Shown: positions 1 to 8,571 of the stretch, piece by piece
How positions within the stretch are numbered: the first letter of the stretch is position 1
Layout of the letters: each line of letters opens with the position of its first letter
NCBI GenBank assembly: GCA_004402915.1
Contig: SORU01000007.1
Coordinates: 1 to 57,873 of the forward strand
DNA from: Fidelibacterota bacterium MT.SAG.2
Lineage (GTDB): Bacteria > Fidelibacterota > SORT01
DNA length: 57,873 nt
Direction: 5' to 3'
The notes under the pieces: generated by a model
The model's database searches: none
Seen by the model: the letters and a program-made list of their open reading frames with translations, nothing else
What the model was told of the DNA's origin: nothing
Translations under genes and position numbers: made by a program

Positions 1-25
1 AAGAATAAGAATAGTCTATTATTTA

Positions 26-1060
26 TTGAGTGAAAATCCTCTTGTAAGCATAGTTATCCCGCATTTTAACGGGATCGAACTTTTAAGGGATTGCTTGACA
101 TCCCTCTCAGAAACGTCCTATCCGAATTTTGAAATTATTGTAGTCGACAATGCATCAACCGATGAAAGTATTTCGATGGTCAAACAAGAATTTAACGGAG
201 TGAAGATTTTGCAACTCTCTTCAAACAAGGGATATGCCGGCGGATGCAATGCGGGAATCAGAGCCTCCGAAGAATCTCAATACGTCGTTCTTTTCAATAA
301 TGACGCAACGGTGGAAGCGAGCTGGCTGACCTGTTTGGTCGATGAAATGGAGTCAGACGAATCAGTCTCTGCGTGCCAGCCAAAAATATTATCTGCGAAA
401 GATAAGAATTTGTATGATTACTCGGGAGCAGCGGGAGGTTTAATAGATAAATATGCATATCCGTTCGCAAGGGGACGTATCATTGCTACCATTGAAAGTG
501 ATGAGAATCAATATGACTCTGAAACTACACTATTCTGGGCTTCGGGAACGGCATGTATTCTAAGGAACTCGACATTGAAAGAAGTTGGTTTACTTGATGA
601 AATCTTCTTCGCGCATATGGAAGAAATCGATCTTTGCTGGAGGATGCAATTAAGAGGAGATAAGATCAGATATGTGCCGGAAAGTAGAATATACCATCAT
701 TCAGGAACCACTCTCGGTGCTGAAACTTTCAAGAAAAAGTATCTGAATCACCGTAACAGCATATTGATGATGTTTAAAAACTACTCTCTCGGCAATTTGC
801 TAAAATTACTACCGGGCAGGATTATTATCGATCTGATGGCGATGGTATATTCTTTAGGCGTATTGGATATAAATCGGTTCAACGCAATATTGGCTTCGTA
901 TTTTTGGATTATATTTCATCCTTTTTACATACTGAAAGAGAGGAAGAAGGTACAGGAAGGAAGAGTTGTAAGCGATAAGGTGATAATGCGGAATATGTAC
1001 GGAGGAAGTATTGCGTTAGCTTACTATTTGAAAGGCAAAAAAAGAGTGTCTGAACTCTAA
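26..1060 (+). CDS. Family 2 glycosyltransferase (rhamnosyltransferase-like)
   Basis: Predicted inverting GT-A glycosyltransferase acting on a polysaccharide or LPS glycan at the inner face of the cytoplasmic membrane; donor and acceptor are unknown. Residues 7-16 (VSIVIPHFNG) and DNAS at 41-44 form the nucleotide-binding start of the fold. NND at 91-93 sits where GT2 enzymes have their metal-binding DxD. The block HMEEIDLCWR near 197-206 is the catalytic ED-type motif of WcaE/rhamnosyltransferase relatives. The C-terminal ~90 residues are rich in hydrophobic stretches, suggesting membrane attachment. The start used is TTG at 26, because the fold begins right after it. The frame is open to the window edge, so a longer protein cannot be excluded. 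It converges on the PorD-like gene, with only two bases between the stops. Confidence 0.85.
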   Translation: MSENPLVSIVIPHFNGIELLRDCLTSLSETSYPNFEIIVVDNASTDESISMVKQEFNGVKILQLSSNKGYAGGCNAGIRASEESQYVVLFNNDATVEASWLTCLVDEMESDESVSACQPKILSAKDKNLYDYSGAAGGLIDKYAYPFARGRIIATIESDENQYDSETTLFWASGTACILRNSTLKEVGLLDEIFFAHMEEIDLCWRMQLRGDKIRYVPESRIYHHSGTTLGAETFKKKYLNHRNSILMMFKNYSLGNLLKLLPGRIIIDLMAMVYSLGVLDINRFNAILASYFWIIFHPFYILKERKKVQEGRVVSDKVIMRNMYGGSIALAYYLKGKKRVSEL

Positions 1061-1062
1061 AA

Positions 1063-1923
1063 TCAGTTGCTGTTCAATCGATCGATGTACACTTGATATT
1101 TTTTCTCATTTGTAGGATTGATCAACACCCACTCATTATATAAACTTTCGTCACGATAACCGAATATTGCCTTATTAAGTTCGTCAAGATGGGCATTCAA
1201 AAATTCCATGCTGTATTTATCCAGCGAATTGATTTCAAATATATCTCTGTACAATTTCATGAATTTCTTCAATTGAATAAGTGCTTCCGCCGGTTTTCGT
1301 TCATCGTAGAGTAAATAAAGAAAATCGCTATAATTTCCCTTCGCTTCTCTAAGTCTCCAATTGGACGTAATATCATTGACACGGATTTCTCTGTTTCTCC
1401 ATCCTTGAGAATGTGGGCTGTTTTTACCCCTTGACGCGATTTCCCTCGCAACGTTGTAATACCTGTTTCCGGTGAGCGGCTCGACGAGATCGAATTCACC
1501 TCCGAGTAAAAGGTTAACATAAAAATCGAGAAAACTTGTAATAGTATGAAATATGCCGGTGTGGTATAACGGTTCATTCGGAGTATAAACGAATGTCCAC
1601 CGTTTATCGAAATAACGCTGGTCGTAGTTGTTTGTTATGGCTGCCTTAGCGTGAAATAATTTTTCTGAGCCGGCAACTGAAACGCTTTCAATAAAGATCT
1701 GAATCTTTATCTCGAAGACCAGATTATAACTTTCATCTGTATATTCGAATTCATTGATATAAGATTCAATATCGCGCGCAAGGTTTTTTAGGTCTTGCTG
1801 TTCTAAAGGTGAAAGCCGAATCGCTTCCACTGTTGCTTCGCAAACGACAGATTGCGGGTAGGCTGATTGGGAAACCCAAAAGAGAAGTAGAACAACTGAC
1901 TTAATTAAGTGAGAAGGATTCAT
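1063..1923 (-). CDS. DUF4835 / PorD-like type IX secretion protein
   Basis: Exported protein of 286 residues with an N-terminal signal peptide (hydrophobic 8-20, ending near SAYPQS). The body resembles DUF4835, the family that includes PorD of the Bacteroidetes type IX secretion/gliding machinery. Matching features are a Cys a few residues after cleavage, the FDKRWTFVYTP-type strand block, a hydrophobic FLDFYVNLLLGGEFD helix, a Y.VAREIASRGK block and a late N/D-rich helix region. The molecular role in this family is poorly defined. A T9SS-sorted protein at 25.6-26.9 kb fits. An overlapping minus-strand ORF (1269-1577) is a shadow. Assignment is from recalled family pattern and is not alignment-tested. 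Confidence 0.65.
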   Translation of the reverse strand: MNPSHLIKSVVLLLFWVSQSAYPQSVVCEATVEAIRLSPLEQQDLKNLARDIESYINEFEYTDESYNLVFEIKIQIFIESVSVAGSEKLFHAKAAITNNYDQRYFDKRWTFVYTPNEPLYHTGIFHTITSFLDFYVNLLLGGEFDLVEPLTGNRYYNVAREIASRGKNSPHSQGWRNREIRVNDITSNWRLREAKGNYSDFLYLLYDERKPAEALIQLKKFMKLYRDIFEINSLDKYSMEFLNAHLDELNKAIFGYRDESLYNEWVLINPTNEKKYQVYIDRLNSN

Positions 1924-1946
1924 TTATTTATAATTCACTCTATCGA

Positions 1947-1975
1947 AAGTTAATTTCAGATTATCTCTTAGTCAA
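1947..1975 (-). promoter_or_regulatory. Putative sigma-70 promoter for the PorD-like gene
   Basis: On the minus strand there is TTGACT, a 17-bp spacer and TAACTT, ending 24 bp before the ATG at 1923. The -35 is strong and the -10 keeps only the T-A...T frame. It matches the spacing of other promoters in this window. Confidence 0.4.
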
Positions 1976-2048
1976 GAAATAAAGATGGGGATTTTCCCGC
2001 TCTTTACTATCTTATATACGTAAGGCGTATAAACATATTAATAAATTA

Positions 2049-2077
2049 TTGACAACAAGTGATTCTGACGGTTTAAA
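2049..2077 (+). promoter_or_regulatory. Putative sigma-70 promoter for cca
   Basis: TTGACA (perfect -35), a 17-bp spacer and TTTAAA as a 4/6 -10. A start site 6-8 bp past the -10 would fall about 2-4 nt before the GTG start at 2087, giving an almost leaderless mRNA. No Shine-Dalgarno is visible. Confidence 0.45.
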
Positions 2078-2086
2078 TCGAGCATA

Positions 2087-3517
2087 GTGAATAAAACAGC
2101 CAATAATAGTGTAATACAATTACCGAATATCGAACTGCTGAAACAGATAGGTAAAAATGCTGATGACGGTTCATTACGGGTTTATCTTGTTGGTGGAGCA
2201 GTAAGAGACTGTATTTTGGATATTCGGAATTATGATGTTGATATCGTTGTGGAAGGCGATGGAATAAAGTTTGCAAAGCTGTTAAAGAAAGAGTTGAAAG
2301 CGGATACTTTCGTGGCATGGGAAAAATTCGGAACGGCGGAGCTGACTGTAGAGAATATTAAACTCGAGGTGGCGACAGCGCGCTCAGAGAAATACGAAAA
2401 AAACTCCCGCAAACCAACTATCGAACCGGCTACCATTGAATTAGACCTCAAACGAAGAGATTTTACCATAAACACTCTGGCGATATCCTTGAATAAGGAA
2501 AATTTCGGCGAATTGACCGACCGCTTTAACGGCAGGGAAGATATTTCAAAGAAAGTGATCAGGACTCCCCTGAAACCTGAACAGACTTTTAATGAAGACC
2601 CATTGAGGATGCTGCGGGCTATCCGATTTTCAGCGCAGCTCGGATTTGAATTAGAGCCGGATCTGATTCGGGCGATACGAAAAGAAAAGGAAAGGCTGTC
2701 CATAGTTTCGCAGGAACGGATTACGGCGGAATTCTTTAAGATTCTCGGTACATCAAAACCCTCCATAGGTATAGTCGGATTATTGGGAAGTGAGCTGCTT
2801 GATATTGTATTTCCGGAGCTTATACCTACAATCGGAGTGGAACAGATCGGGAGATACCATCATAAGGATGTTTTCTGGCATACGTTAGAAGTGCTTGATA
2901 ACGTCGCTAAGATGTCCGAAAATTTAGATCTGCGGTTTGCTGCGTTAGTACATGATATCGCAAAACCTGAAACAAAAAAATTCAAAGAAGGTAAGGGCTG
3001 GACGTTTCATGGTCATGAGGTCTTGGGTACCAAAATGGTAGAATCAATCGGCAGGCGGCTTAAACTTTCCCGAAAGACGATTAAATTCGCGAAGAAGATG
3101 ACCTTCCTGCATCTGAGACCCATAGCTCTCGTAAACGAGGAGGTGACCGATAGTGCCGTGAGGAGATTGATATTTAATGCCGGTGAAGACGTCGAATTAT
3201 TGATGACCCTGTGTAGAGCGGACATAACAACCAAGAATCCCGAACGAGCGGTTCAATACATGAAAAATTTTGAATTGGTGGAAAAGAAAATAGCGGAACT
3301 GTTGGAAAAAGACGAGATGAAAGCATTTCAATCTCCCGTAAGGGGTGAAGAAATTATGAAGCTGCTTGGAATTGAACCGGGTAAGATGATCGGGGTTGTA
3401 AAATCCGCCATAGAGCAAGCGATACTTGACGGCATTATAGACAATGACTACGAAGCTTCATACAAATACCTAATGGAGAATAAAGAGAGATGGCAGAATG
3501 AATTTAAGGATGTCTGA
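2087..3517 (+). CDS. cca: CCA tRNA nucleotidyltransferase with HD domain
   Basis: Class II tRNA nucleotidyltransferase/poly(A) polymerase-family enzyme, 476 residues, adding or repairing the 3' CCA of tRNAs. The head carries the LVGGAVRD signature followed by YDVDIVVEG, which holds the two metal-binding aspartates. Next come the motif around RRDFTINTLA, the EDPLRMLRAIRFSAQ neck motif and the ERI.AEFFKIL block. The C-terminal part has an HD phosphohydrolase domain (HHKDVFWHTLEVL, then LVHDIAKPET and FHGHEVLG), often seen in bacterial versions. The start is GTG, the first candidate after the promoter. Without a family tree I cannot say whether it adds the whole CCA or only part of it. Confidence 0.9.
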   Translation: MNKTANNSVIQLPNIELLKQIGKNADDGSLRVYLVGGAVRDCILDIRNYDVDIVVEGDGIKFAKLLKKELKADTFVAWEKFGTAELTVENIKLEVATARSEKYEKNSRKPTIEPATIELDLKRRDFTINTLAISLNKENFGELTDRFNGREDISKKVIRTPLKPEQTFNEDPLRMLRAIRFSAQLGFELEPDLIRAIRKEKERLSIVSQERITAEFFKILGTSKPSIGIVGLLGSELLDIVFPELIPTIGVEQIGRYHHKDVFWHTLEVLDNVAKMSENLDLRFAALVHDIAKPETKKFKEGKGWTFHGHEVLGTKMVESIGRRLKLSRKTIKFAKKMTFLHLRPIALVNEEVTDSAVRRLIFNAGEDVELLMTLCRADITTKNPERAVQYMKNFELVEKKIAELLEKDEMKAFQSPVRGEEIMKLLGIEPGKMIGVVKSAIEQAILDGIIDNDYEASYKYLMENKERWQNEFKDV

Positions 3518-3601
3518 TGAAGCATTAAGTGAAACAATACCCCTAAAAATGGAGTCAAATAAAAAGAAAGAGGAAATGAATGGATATTTGTGGATAAGAG
3601 T

Positions 3602-3906
3602 ATGAATGAGGAAGTAGAGGAATTTAGCGTTATTCAGAGATTGATCGGAATTATCGGTTTACCCTGTAAGACATTTGGGTTTTTTAAAGAGAAGCTTGAC
3701 TGGATATTTCCGTTGCTTAAACATCCTCTGATATGGTAAAAGGGAGCACCGATTTGGTAATAAGTTTCGCTTTACTTATGCCGCCTCAGGCGGAGAAATC
3801 AATTTTATACAAACTTTTAGCTCTCTTTGACGTAGATGTACGTATGAGAATCGAAAATATCCACAATAGGATTAGCAATATTAGTTTAGCTGGGAGGAAT
3901 AATTAA
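3602..3906 (+). pseudogene. Decayed remnant of a Yip1-family membrane protein
   Basis: Not in the ORF track. An ATG at 3602 opens a 45-codon frame ending at a TAA (3737-3739). It contains FSVIQRLIGIIG then KTFGFFKEK.DWIFPLL, which resembles the N-terminus of Yip1-domain proteins (a short cytosolic start with R-L-I/G-I...P.KTF...K..W..PLL, then a membrane helix). In another frame, from 3754 to a TAA at 3904-3906, the sequence reads LVISFALLMP.QAEKSILYKLLALFDV, similar to the late part of such proteins. The central ~100+ codons are missing and the frame is broken. The remnant ends directly against the tolC-like ATG. Yip1-like genes beside TolC/MacAB operons in related genomes are recalled only from memory. 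It could also be unrelated non-coding sequence. Confidence 0.45.
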
Positions 3907-5352
3907 ATGAGAGAGTATTGGAAACTTTTATTATTAGGATTGGTAGTTCTGAATCCGACGATGGGAAGAAGTCAGATGACCGAGCTTCTTACTTTAGAAG
4001 AGAGTATTTCGGTTGCGCTGCACAGAAACTTCAATGTGAAAACTGCTGAATATGGTTTGCAGCAGCGGGATGCTCAGGTAATGGGCGCTTATTCTGCGAT
4101 TTTACCTCGAATTAACATAAGTTCGAGCAGCGGAAGACTATTGCAAGGCGCGTTTGAAAACTCGCGGGATATTCCGTCCGAGTATGAAACTATTAATTTT
4201 CAATTGCCGGTAACTAATTCGGATGGTGATTTCACAGGGGATTTCGTTAATTTACCCATACAAGGTCAACCGATCGCATACACATCTGCGATCATCCGGC
4301 AGCCATATTTCCAGCGTGATGGTTATTCATTGGGATTTAACGTGAACCAGAACATATATGACGGAGGCAGATGGTGGAATAATATTTCGAGGGCAAAGTC
4401 ATATCAATCGGCAAGTTTTCACGGAGTTGAAGTTGCAAAAAACGAAGCGGTATTCAATACAACTCAGGGTTATTTGGATCTTGCCAAAGCGAAAGCGTTT
4501 CAATATGCACTATTTGACGCTCTGATGTTAAGTCAGGAGCAGCTCGAACGGACGGAGAGTTTATATGAACTAGGCTCCGTGGCGAGAACAGATTTTTACA
4601 AGGCAAAAGTTCAATTGGGAAATGACCGATCGAATTTGCTCAACCAGCAGAACGTAGTCGCATCCGCAAAGTCAAGATTAAATATCATTATGGGGCGCGA
4701 TCCGTTGACACAGTTCAGGATTGAAGAGGTGGAATATCCGATAGTTGAATATCCTTCACGTGAAGAGGCTATGGAATCAGCCTTGGAGAATAATCCTTTA
4801 GTAAAACAGAAAAAGGCCTCCGTCAATGGCGCGGAAGATGGGAAAAAAGTTGCAAGATCAGCTTTCTTGCCGACTCTGTCCGGTTACATCAACTATAATA
4901 GAAGCAATGAAGACCCGGCACGAGTGTTTTCGCCTTCTAATATTTCCGACAATTGGTCTTCAAGCTTGGGACTCTCAATGAGCTTCAACCTGTTCAACGG
5001 TTTTTCGGACAAAGCAAATCTTGAAGAATCTCAAGCGATTTACCGCTCGTCAAGGGAAGACTACGAAAGTACAAAACGAAACATATTGGCGACTATTGAT
5101 AATGCGATAACCCGGTTAGAGACTTACGAAGAGTTGGAAATGATCTTTTCGGACAATAAACAGTCCGCAGAAGAGGATTTACGGTTGGCAACAGAGAGGT
5201 ATGAGCTCGGATCCGCTACGCTTTTAGAAGTGCAGGATGCGCAAGTAGCTTTATTGAGAGCAAATACATCCACTATACGAAATAAATATGATTATCAGAT
5301 TGCCTACGCCCAGCTATTAAATGCTATGGGCACTATACGGACGGAGAAATAA
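3907..5352 (+). CDS. TolC-family outer-membrane efflux protein
   Basis: Trimeric outer-membrane channel subunit of 481 residues, the usual length. A signal peptide occupies about residues 1-22 (LLLLGLVVLNPTMGRSQ). The mature protein has the two-fold OEP repeat. LEESISVALHRNFNVKTAEY opens the first half, and YPSREEAMESALENNPLVKQKKASVNGAEDGKKVARSAFLPTLS-type helix/barrel sequence opens the second. Long amphipathic helices near residues 190-260 and 395-475 form the periplasmic tunnel. GGAGG at 3892-3896 is a good ribosome site. It heads an operon with adaptor, ATPase and two permeases, so it is probably the exit duct of that pump. Substrate unknown. Confidence 0.9.
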   Translation: MREYWKLLLLGLVVLNPTMGRSQMTELLTLEESISVALHRNFNVKTAEYGLQQRDAQVMGAYSAILPRINISSSSGRLLQGAFENSRDIPSEYETINFQLPVTNSDGDFTGDFVNLPIQGQPIAYTSAIIRQPYFQRDGYSLGFNVNQNIYDGGRWWNNISRAKSYQSASFHGVEVAKNEAVFNTTQGYLDLAKAKAFQYALFDALMLSQEQLERTESLYELGSVARTDFYKAKVQLGNDRSNLLNQQNVVASAKSRLNIIMGRDPLTQFRIEEVEYPIVEYPSREEAMESALENNPLVKQKKASVNGAEDGKKVARSAFLPTLSGYINYNRSNEDPARVFSPSNISDNWSSSLGLSMSFNLFNGFSDKANLEESQAIYRSSREDYESTKRNILATIDNAITRLETYEELEMIFSDNKQSAEEDLRLATERYELGSATLLEVQDAQVALLRANTSTIRNKYDYQIAYAQLLNAMGTIRTEK

Positions 5353-5353
5353 G

Positions 5354-6634
5354 ATGACGAAGAAGAAAAAATATATGATGATAGGCGGAGGAGTGCTTCT
5401 TGTTGGAGCCTTGGTTGCCGCAAAAGTGATGTCAGGCTCGGACGAAACAGTAATAGTTCAGGTGGAAGAAGTTACAAAAGAGAAAATAGTTGAAATAGTC
5501 GCTGCTTCAGGCAAAGTACAACCTATAATTTCAGTGGATATTGCGGCTAACGTGAGTGGCAAAATATTAAAAATCATGGCTGAAGAAGGTGATAAAGTAA
5601 AAGAGGGACAGGTGCTTGTCTATTTAGACAACGCGAGATATGTCGCTGCCGTCAACCAACGTATGGCAGCCCTTCGGTCAGCGAAAGCGCAGGAAGCACT
5701 CGAAAGAGCAAACCTGAAAGTGATAAATAGCGCCACGAGACGACAAAATGAACTATATAAAAAGGGACTTATCTCAGAATCTGATTTAGAGGGAGCTGAA
5801 GGGAATTATGAAGTTGGCGTAGCGAGACTTAACAGCGCGAAAGAATTTGTTTCTCAATCTGAAGCTTTTCTTGATCAAGCAAACGATGATCTGAGTAAAA
5901 CGAAGTTGTATACTTCTTTAAGCGGCATAGTAGTTAAAATAAATAAAGAAGTTGGCGAAATAGCTTTAGGATCACAATTTCAGGAAGATATTATAATGAC
6001 AATTGCCGACCTTACTGAGATGGAAGTATTGGTCGAAGTAGATGAAAACGATGTTGTATTACTCGAAATCGGCGATACTACGGCTATAGAAATAGACGCG
6101 TTCGGTGATGAATTATTTAGAGGTTTAGTTGAAGAAGTAGCCAACTCCGCAATAACTCGGGGACTCGGAACACAAGAACAAGTGACAAATTTCGAAGTCA
6201 CGATCAGAATGCTTGAGTTCCCAAAGATGCTGAGACCCGGAATGTCTGCTTCAGTGGAAATAATTACTAATGTCTCGGATTATGCCGTCGCTGTACCAAT
6301 CCAATCGGTTACGGTTCGTGAACCTAAAAAGATAAAGCGGATTGAGGGAGGAGAAGGTATAGCTATCGCTTCAAACAGGATCGAAAGAGAAATTCATAAT
6401 GGAGCCGATGACTATGTTGAGGTGGTTTTTGTAATAGAGGATGACATAGCGGTAATGCGAAAGGTGAAAACAGGCATTACAGGTGAATCTAAGATTGAAA
6501 TTCTTGAAGGAGTGCTACCCGGAGAGATGATTGTTTCAGGTTCTTATAGAGTATTAAGCAAGACACTTCAAGATGGCGATATAGTAAAGATCGAAGAAGA
6601 GAGCAACGGAAAATCTGAAGAACTGAGCCACTGA
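5354..6634 (+). CDS. MacA/HlyD-like periplasmic adaptor
   Basis: Membrane-fusion protein linking the inner-membrane ABC pump to the TolC-like channel. The track start at 5321 lies inside the previous gene. ATG at 5354, two bases after the tolC stop and preceded by GGAG, gives 426 residues. An N-terminal anchor helix ([17 protein letters not shown]) follows a run of lysines. A biotinyl-lipoyl-like half ([20 protein letters not shown]...[12 protein letters not shown]) leads into an alpha hairpin at about 95-185. The second lipoyl half ([18 protein letters not shown]), a beta-barrel domain and a membrane-proximal domain follow. The long acidic alpha hairpin fits TolC docking. Stop and next start overlap as ATGA. 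Confidence 0.9.
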   Translation: MTKKKKYMMIGGGVLLVGALVAAKVMSGSDETVIVQVEEVTKEKIVEIVAASGKVQPIISVDIAANVSGKILKIMAEEGDKVKEGQVLVYLDNARYVAAVNQRMAALRSAKAQEALERANLKVINSATRRQNELYKKGLISESDLEGAEGNYEVGVARLNSAKEFVSQSEAFLDQANDDLSKTKLYTSLSGIVVKINKEVGEIALGSQFQEDIIMTIADLTEMEVLVEVDENDVVLLEIGDTTAIEIDAFGDELFRGLVEEVANSAITRGLGTQEQVTNFEVTIRMLEFPKMLRPGMSASVEIITNVSDYAVAVPIQSVTVREPKKIKRIEGGEGIAIASNRIEREIHNGADDYVEVVFVIEDDIAVMRKVKTGITGESKIEILEGVLPGEMIVSGSYRVLSKTLQDGDIVKIEEESNGKSEELSH

Positions 6635-7332
6635 TGACACTCATAGATATTGAAGGCGTAAAAAAGATATACGATTTGGGGGCTGAAAAAATTCATGCTC
6701 TCGACGGTGTGAGTTTAAAAATTGAGCGAGGTGAATACATCGCTATAATGGGACCATCCGGCTCAGGTAAATCTACAATAATGAATATCCTCGGCTGTCT
6801 CGATACTCCGACATCAGGATCATATTATTTTGAAGGTGAAGAAGTGAGCAAGATGGATGATAATCAGCTGGCTGGCATAAGAAATCAGAAAATAGGATTT
6901 GTATTCCAGACGTTTAATCTTCTTCCAAGAATCAGCAGCCTTCAAAACGTCGAATTACCTTTGATTTACGGAGGTGTGAGTTTAGAAAGTAGAAGGGAAA
7001 GAGCAGAACTGGTGCTTGAGAGGGTTGGTTTGGCCGATAGAATGAATCATAAACCGAATGAACTTTCCGGCGGGCAGAGACAACGTGTCGCTGTAGCTAG
7101 GGCGTTAGCAAACGAACCGTCTATAATACTCGCAGATGAACCTACGGGTAATCTCGATTCTAAAACGGGTGAAGAGATAATGGTATTGTTCAATCAAATT
7201 CATGAAGCGGGTAATACGATAATTCTTGTTACTCATGAAGAATATATCGCGGAGAACGCTCATCGTATTATCAGGCTCCACGACGGATTAATTGCCAGTG
7301 ATGAAGTAGTTCGAATGCACACGATGAATTAA
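6634..7332 (+). CDS. MacB/LolD-type ABC transporter ATPase
   Basis: ATP-binding subunit of 232 residues, energising the adjacent FtsX-type permeases. Walker A is GPSGSGKST near 40-48, the Q-loop follows in [11 protein letters not shown], the signature is [15 protein letters not shown] near 143, Walker B is [13 protein letters not shown], and the switch His lies in LVTHEE. The FNLLPR and LPL-YGG segments are typical of the MacB/LolD/FtsE branch. It is a free-standing ATPase, unlike E. coli MacB where ATPase and permease are fused. Start ATG overlaps the adaptor's TGA. Confidence 0.93.
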   Translation: MTLIDIEGVKKIYDLGAEKIHALDGVSLKIERGEYIAIMGPSGSGKSTIMNILGCLDTPTSGSYYFEGEEVSKMDDNQLAGIRNQKIGFVFQTFNLLPRISSLQNVELPLIYGGVSLESRRERAELVLERVGLADRMNHKPNELSGGQRQRVAVARALANEPSIILADEPTGNLDSKTGEEIMVLFNQIHEAGNTIILVTHEEYIAENAHRIIRLHDGLIASDEVVRMHTMN

Positions 7333-7338
7333 TTACCG

Positions 7339-8571
7339 ATGCTTATTCAATATATAAAAGAAATATCCGAGGGGATAAAAATTGCGCTCTCAGCTCTTCG
7401 GGAAAATAAATTCCGTTCAACCCTTACCACGCTCGGTATAATAATTGGCATTGTAGCTGTAACGGTCATGGCTACTGCTATAGAGGGATTGGACAGAGCA
7501 TTTTCGACAAGTATATCGGCGCTGGGCTCAGATGTTCTTTTCATCGATAAAATGCCTTGGTTTACAAACAGGGGATCCGCTGAGTTTGGCAACAGGAAAG
7601 ACATCAAAATATCAGACGCGGAAAGCATTATAAAATATGCCAGTCGCGTAAAAGCTGTTGCCCCGGTAGTAAGAGCCAACAAGACGGTAAAACATCGGGA
7701 GAAAAGTCTCTTAAGAGTCCTTGTTATAGGTACTACAACTTCATATAGAGAAACATCCAACAGCTATCCTGAATATGGAAGATTTTTTTCTGAAACAGAA
7801 GTAAGTCATTCAAGAAGTGTAGCGGTAATCGGCAGCGATATAGCAGAGAATCTTTACGAAAACGAGAATCCGATAGGCAGTAAAATAAAAATTGACGGCA
7901 GACCTTATAAAGTAATTGGAATTCTTGAAAAGAAAGGAACTTTACTTGGAATGATGGATCTGGATAATCGGATCATTATACCGGTCGGAACATTCGGTAA
8001 TTCATTCGGTACACGAAGACGTGTATCCATTCAAGTCAAAGTAAATGACCCTGCTTATATGGAAGATTCTAAAGATGAACTTATCGGAATCATGCGTCGT
8101 ATCAGAAGAGTTCAACCGGGCGCCGAAGATGACTTTAGCATAAATCAACAGAGTGTTTTTACTGATATGTATGATAATGTGACCGGAGCAATTTATGCGG
8201 CTGGAATTGTAATAACCGCTCTATCGTTGTTAGTCGGAGGAATTGGCGTAATGAACATTATGCTGGTTTCAGTTACAGAGCGCACAAGAGAGATCGGTAT
8301 ACGGAAGGCGCTTGGAGCTCGCAGAAGAAGTATTCTCTTCCAGTTTCTTATTGAATCTTCAGCGATCTGTTTGTTGGGCGGGATCATCGCTCTTGGAATA
8401 GGGTTCGGCATTAGTTTGATAATAGATAAATTCTTGCTGCCCACAGCCATGCCGTTATCATGGGCATTGATTGCCCTTTTGATATCCGCAACGATAGGAA
8501 TTGGATTTGGTATGTATCCCGCGGCAAAAGCCTCAAAATTAGATCCGATAGATGCTCTGAGGTACGAATGA
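7339..8571 (+). CDS. MacB-like FtsX-domain permease (first)
   Basis: Inner-membrane subunit of a type VII ABC mechanotransmission pump, 410 residues. It has the standard topology: an N-terminal helix (STLTTLGIIIGIVAVTVMATAIEG), a large periplasmic MacB-PCD domain (about 50-270), then three C-terminal helices of the FtsX domain (about 280-400) with the conserved GIGVMNIMLVSVTERTREIGIRKALGA coupling region. It ends in the usual A.KASKLDPIDALRYE. Its TGA overlaps the ATG of the second permease, so the two are probably made in equal amounts. Confidence 0.92.
   Translation: MLIQYIKEISEGIKIALSALRENKFRSTLTTLGIIIGIVAVTVMATAIEGLDRAFSTSISALGSDVLFIDKMPWFTNRGSAEFGNRKDIKISDAESIIKYASRVKAVAPVVRANKTVKHREKSLLRVLVIGTTTSYRETSNSYPEYGRFFSETEVSHSRSVAVIGSDIAENLYENENPIGSKIKIDGRPYKVIGILEKKGTLLGMMDLDNRIIIPVGTFGNSFGTRRRVSIQVKVNDPAYMEDSKDELIGIMRRIRRVQPGAEDDFSINQQSVFTDMYDNVTGAIYAAGIVITALSLLVGGIGVMNIMLVSVTERTREIGIRKALGARRRSILFQFLIESSAICLLGGIIALGIGFGISLIIDKFLLPTAMPLSWALIALLISATIGIGFGMYPAAKASKLDPIDALRYE

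Noticed and set aside
2230-2766. 178-residue minus-strand ORF inside cca
   Set aside because: Shadow of the CCA enzyme frame.
3781-3793. CCGCCTCAGGCGG palindrome as a mobile repeat
   Set aside because: It falls within the Yip1-like coding remnant (MPPQAE), so the sequence may simply be codons; single copy in the window.
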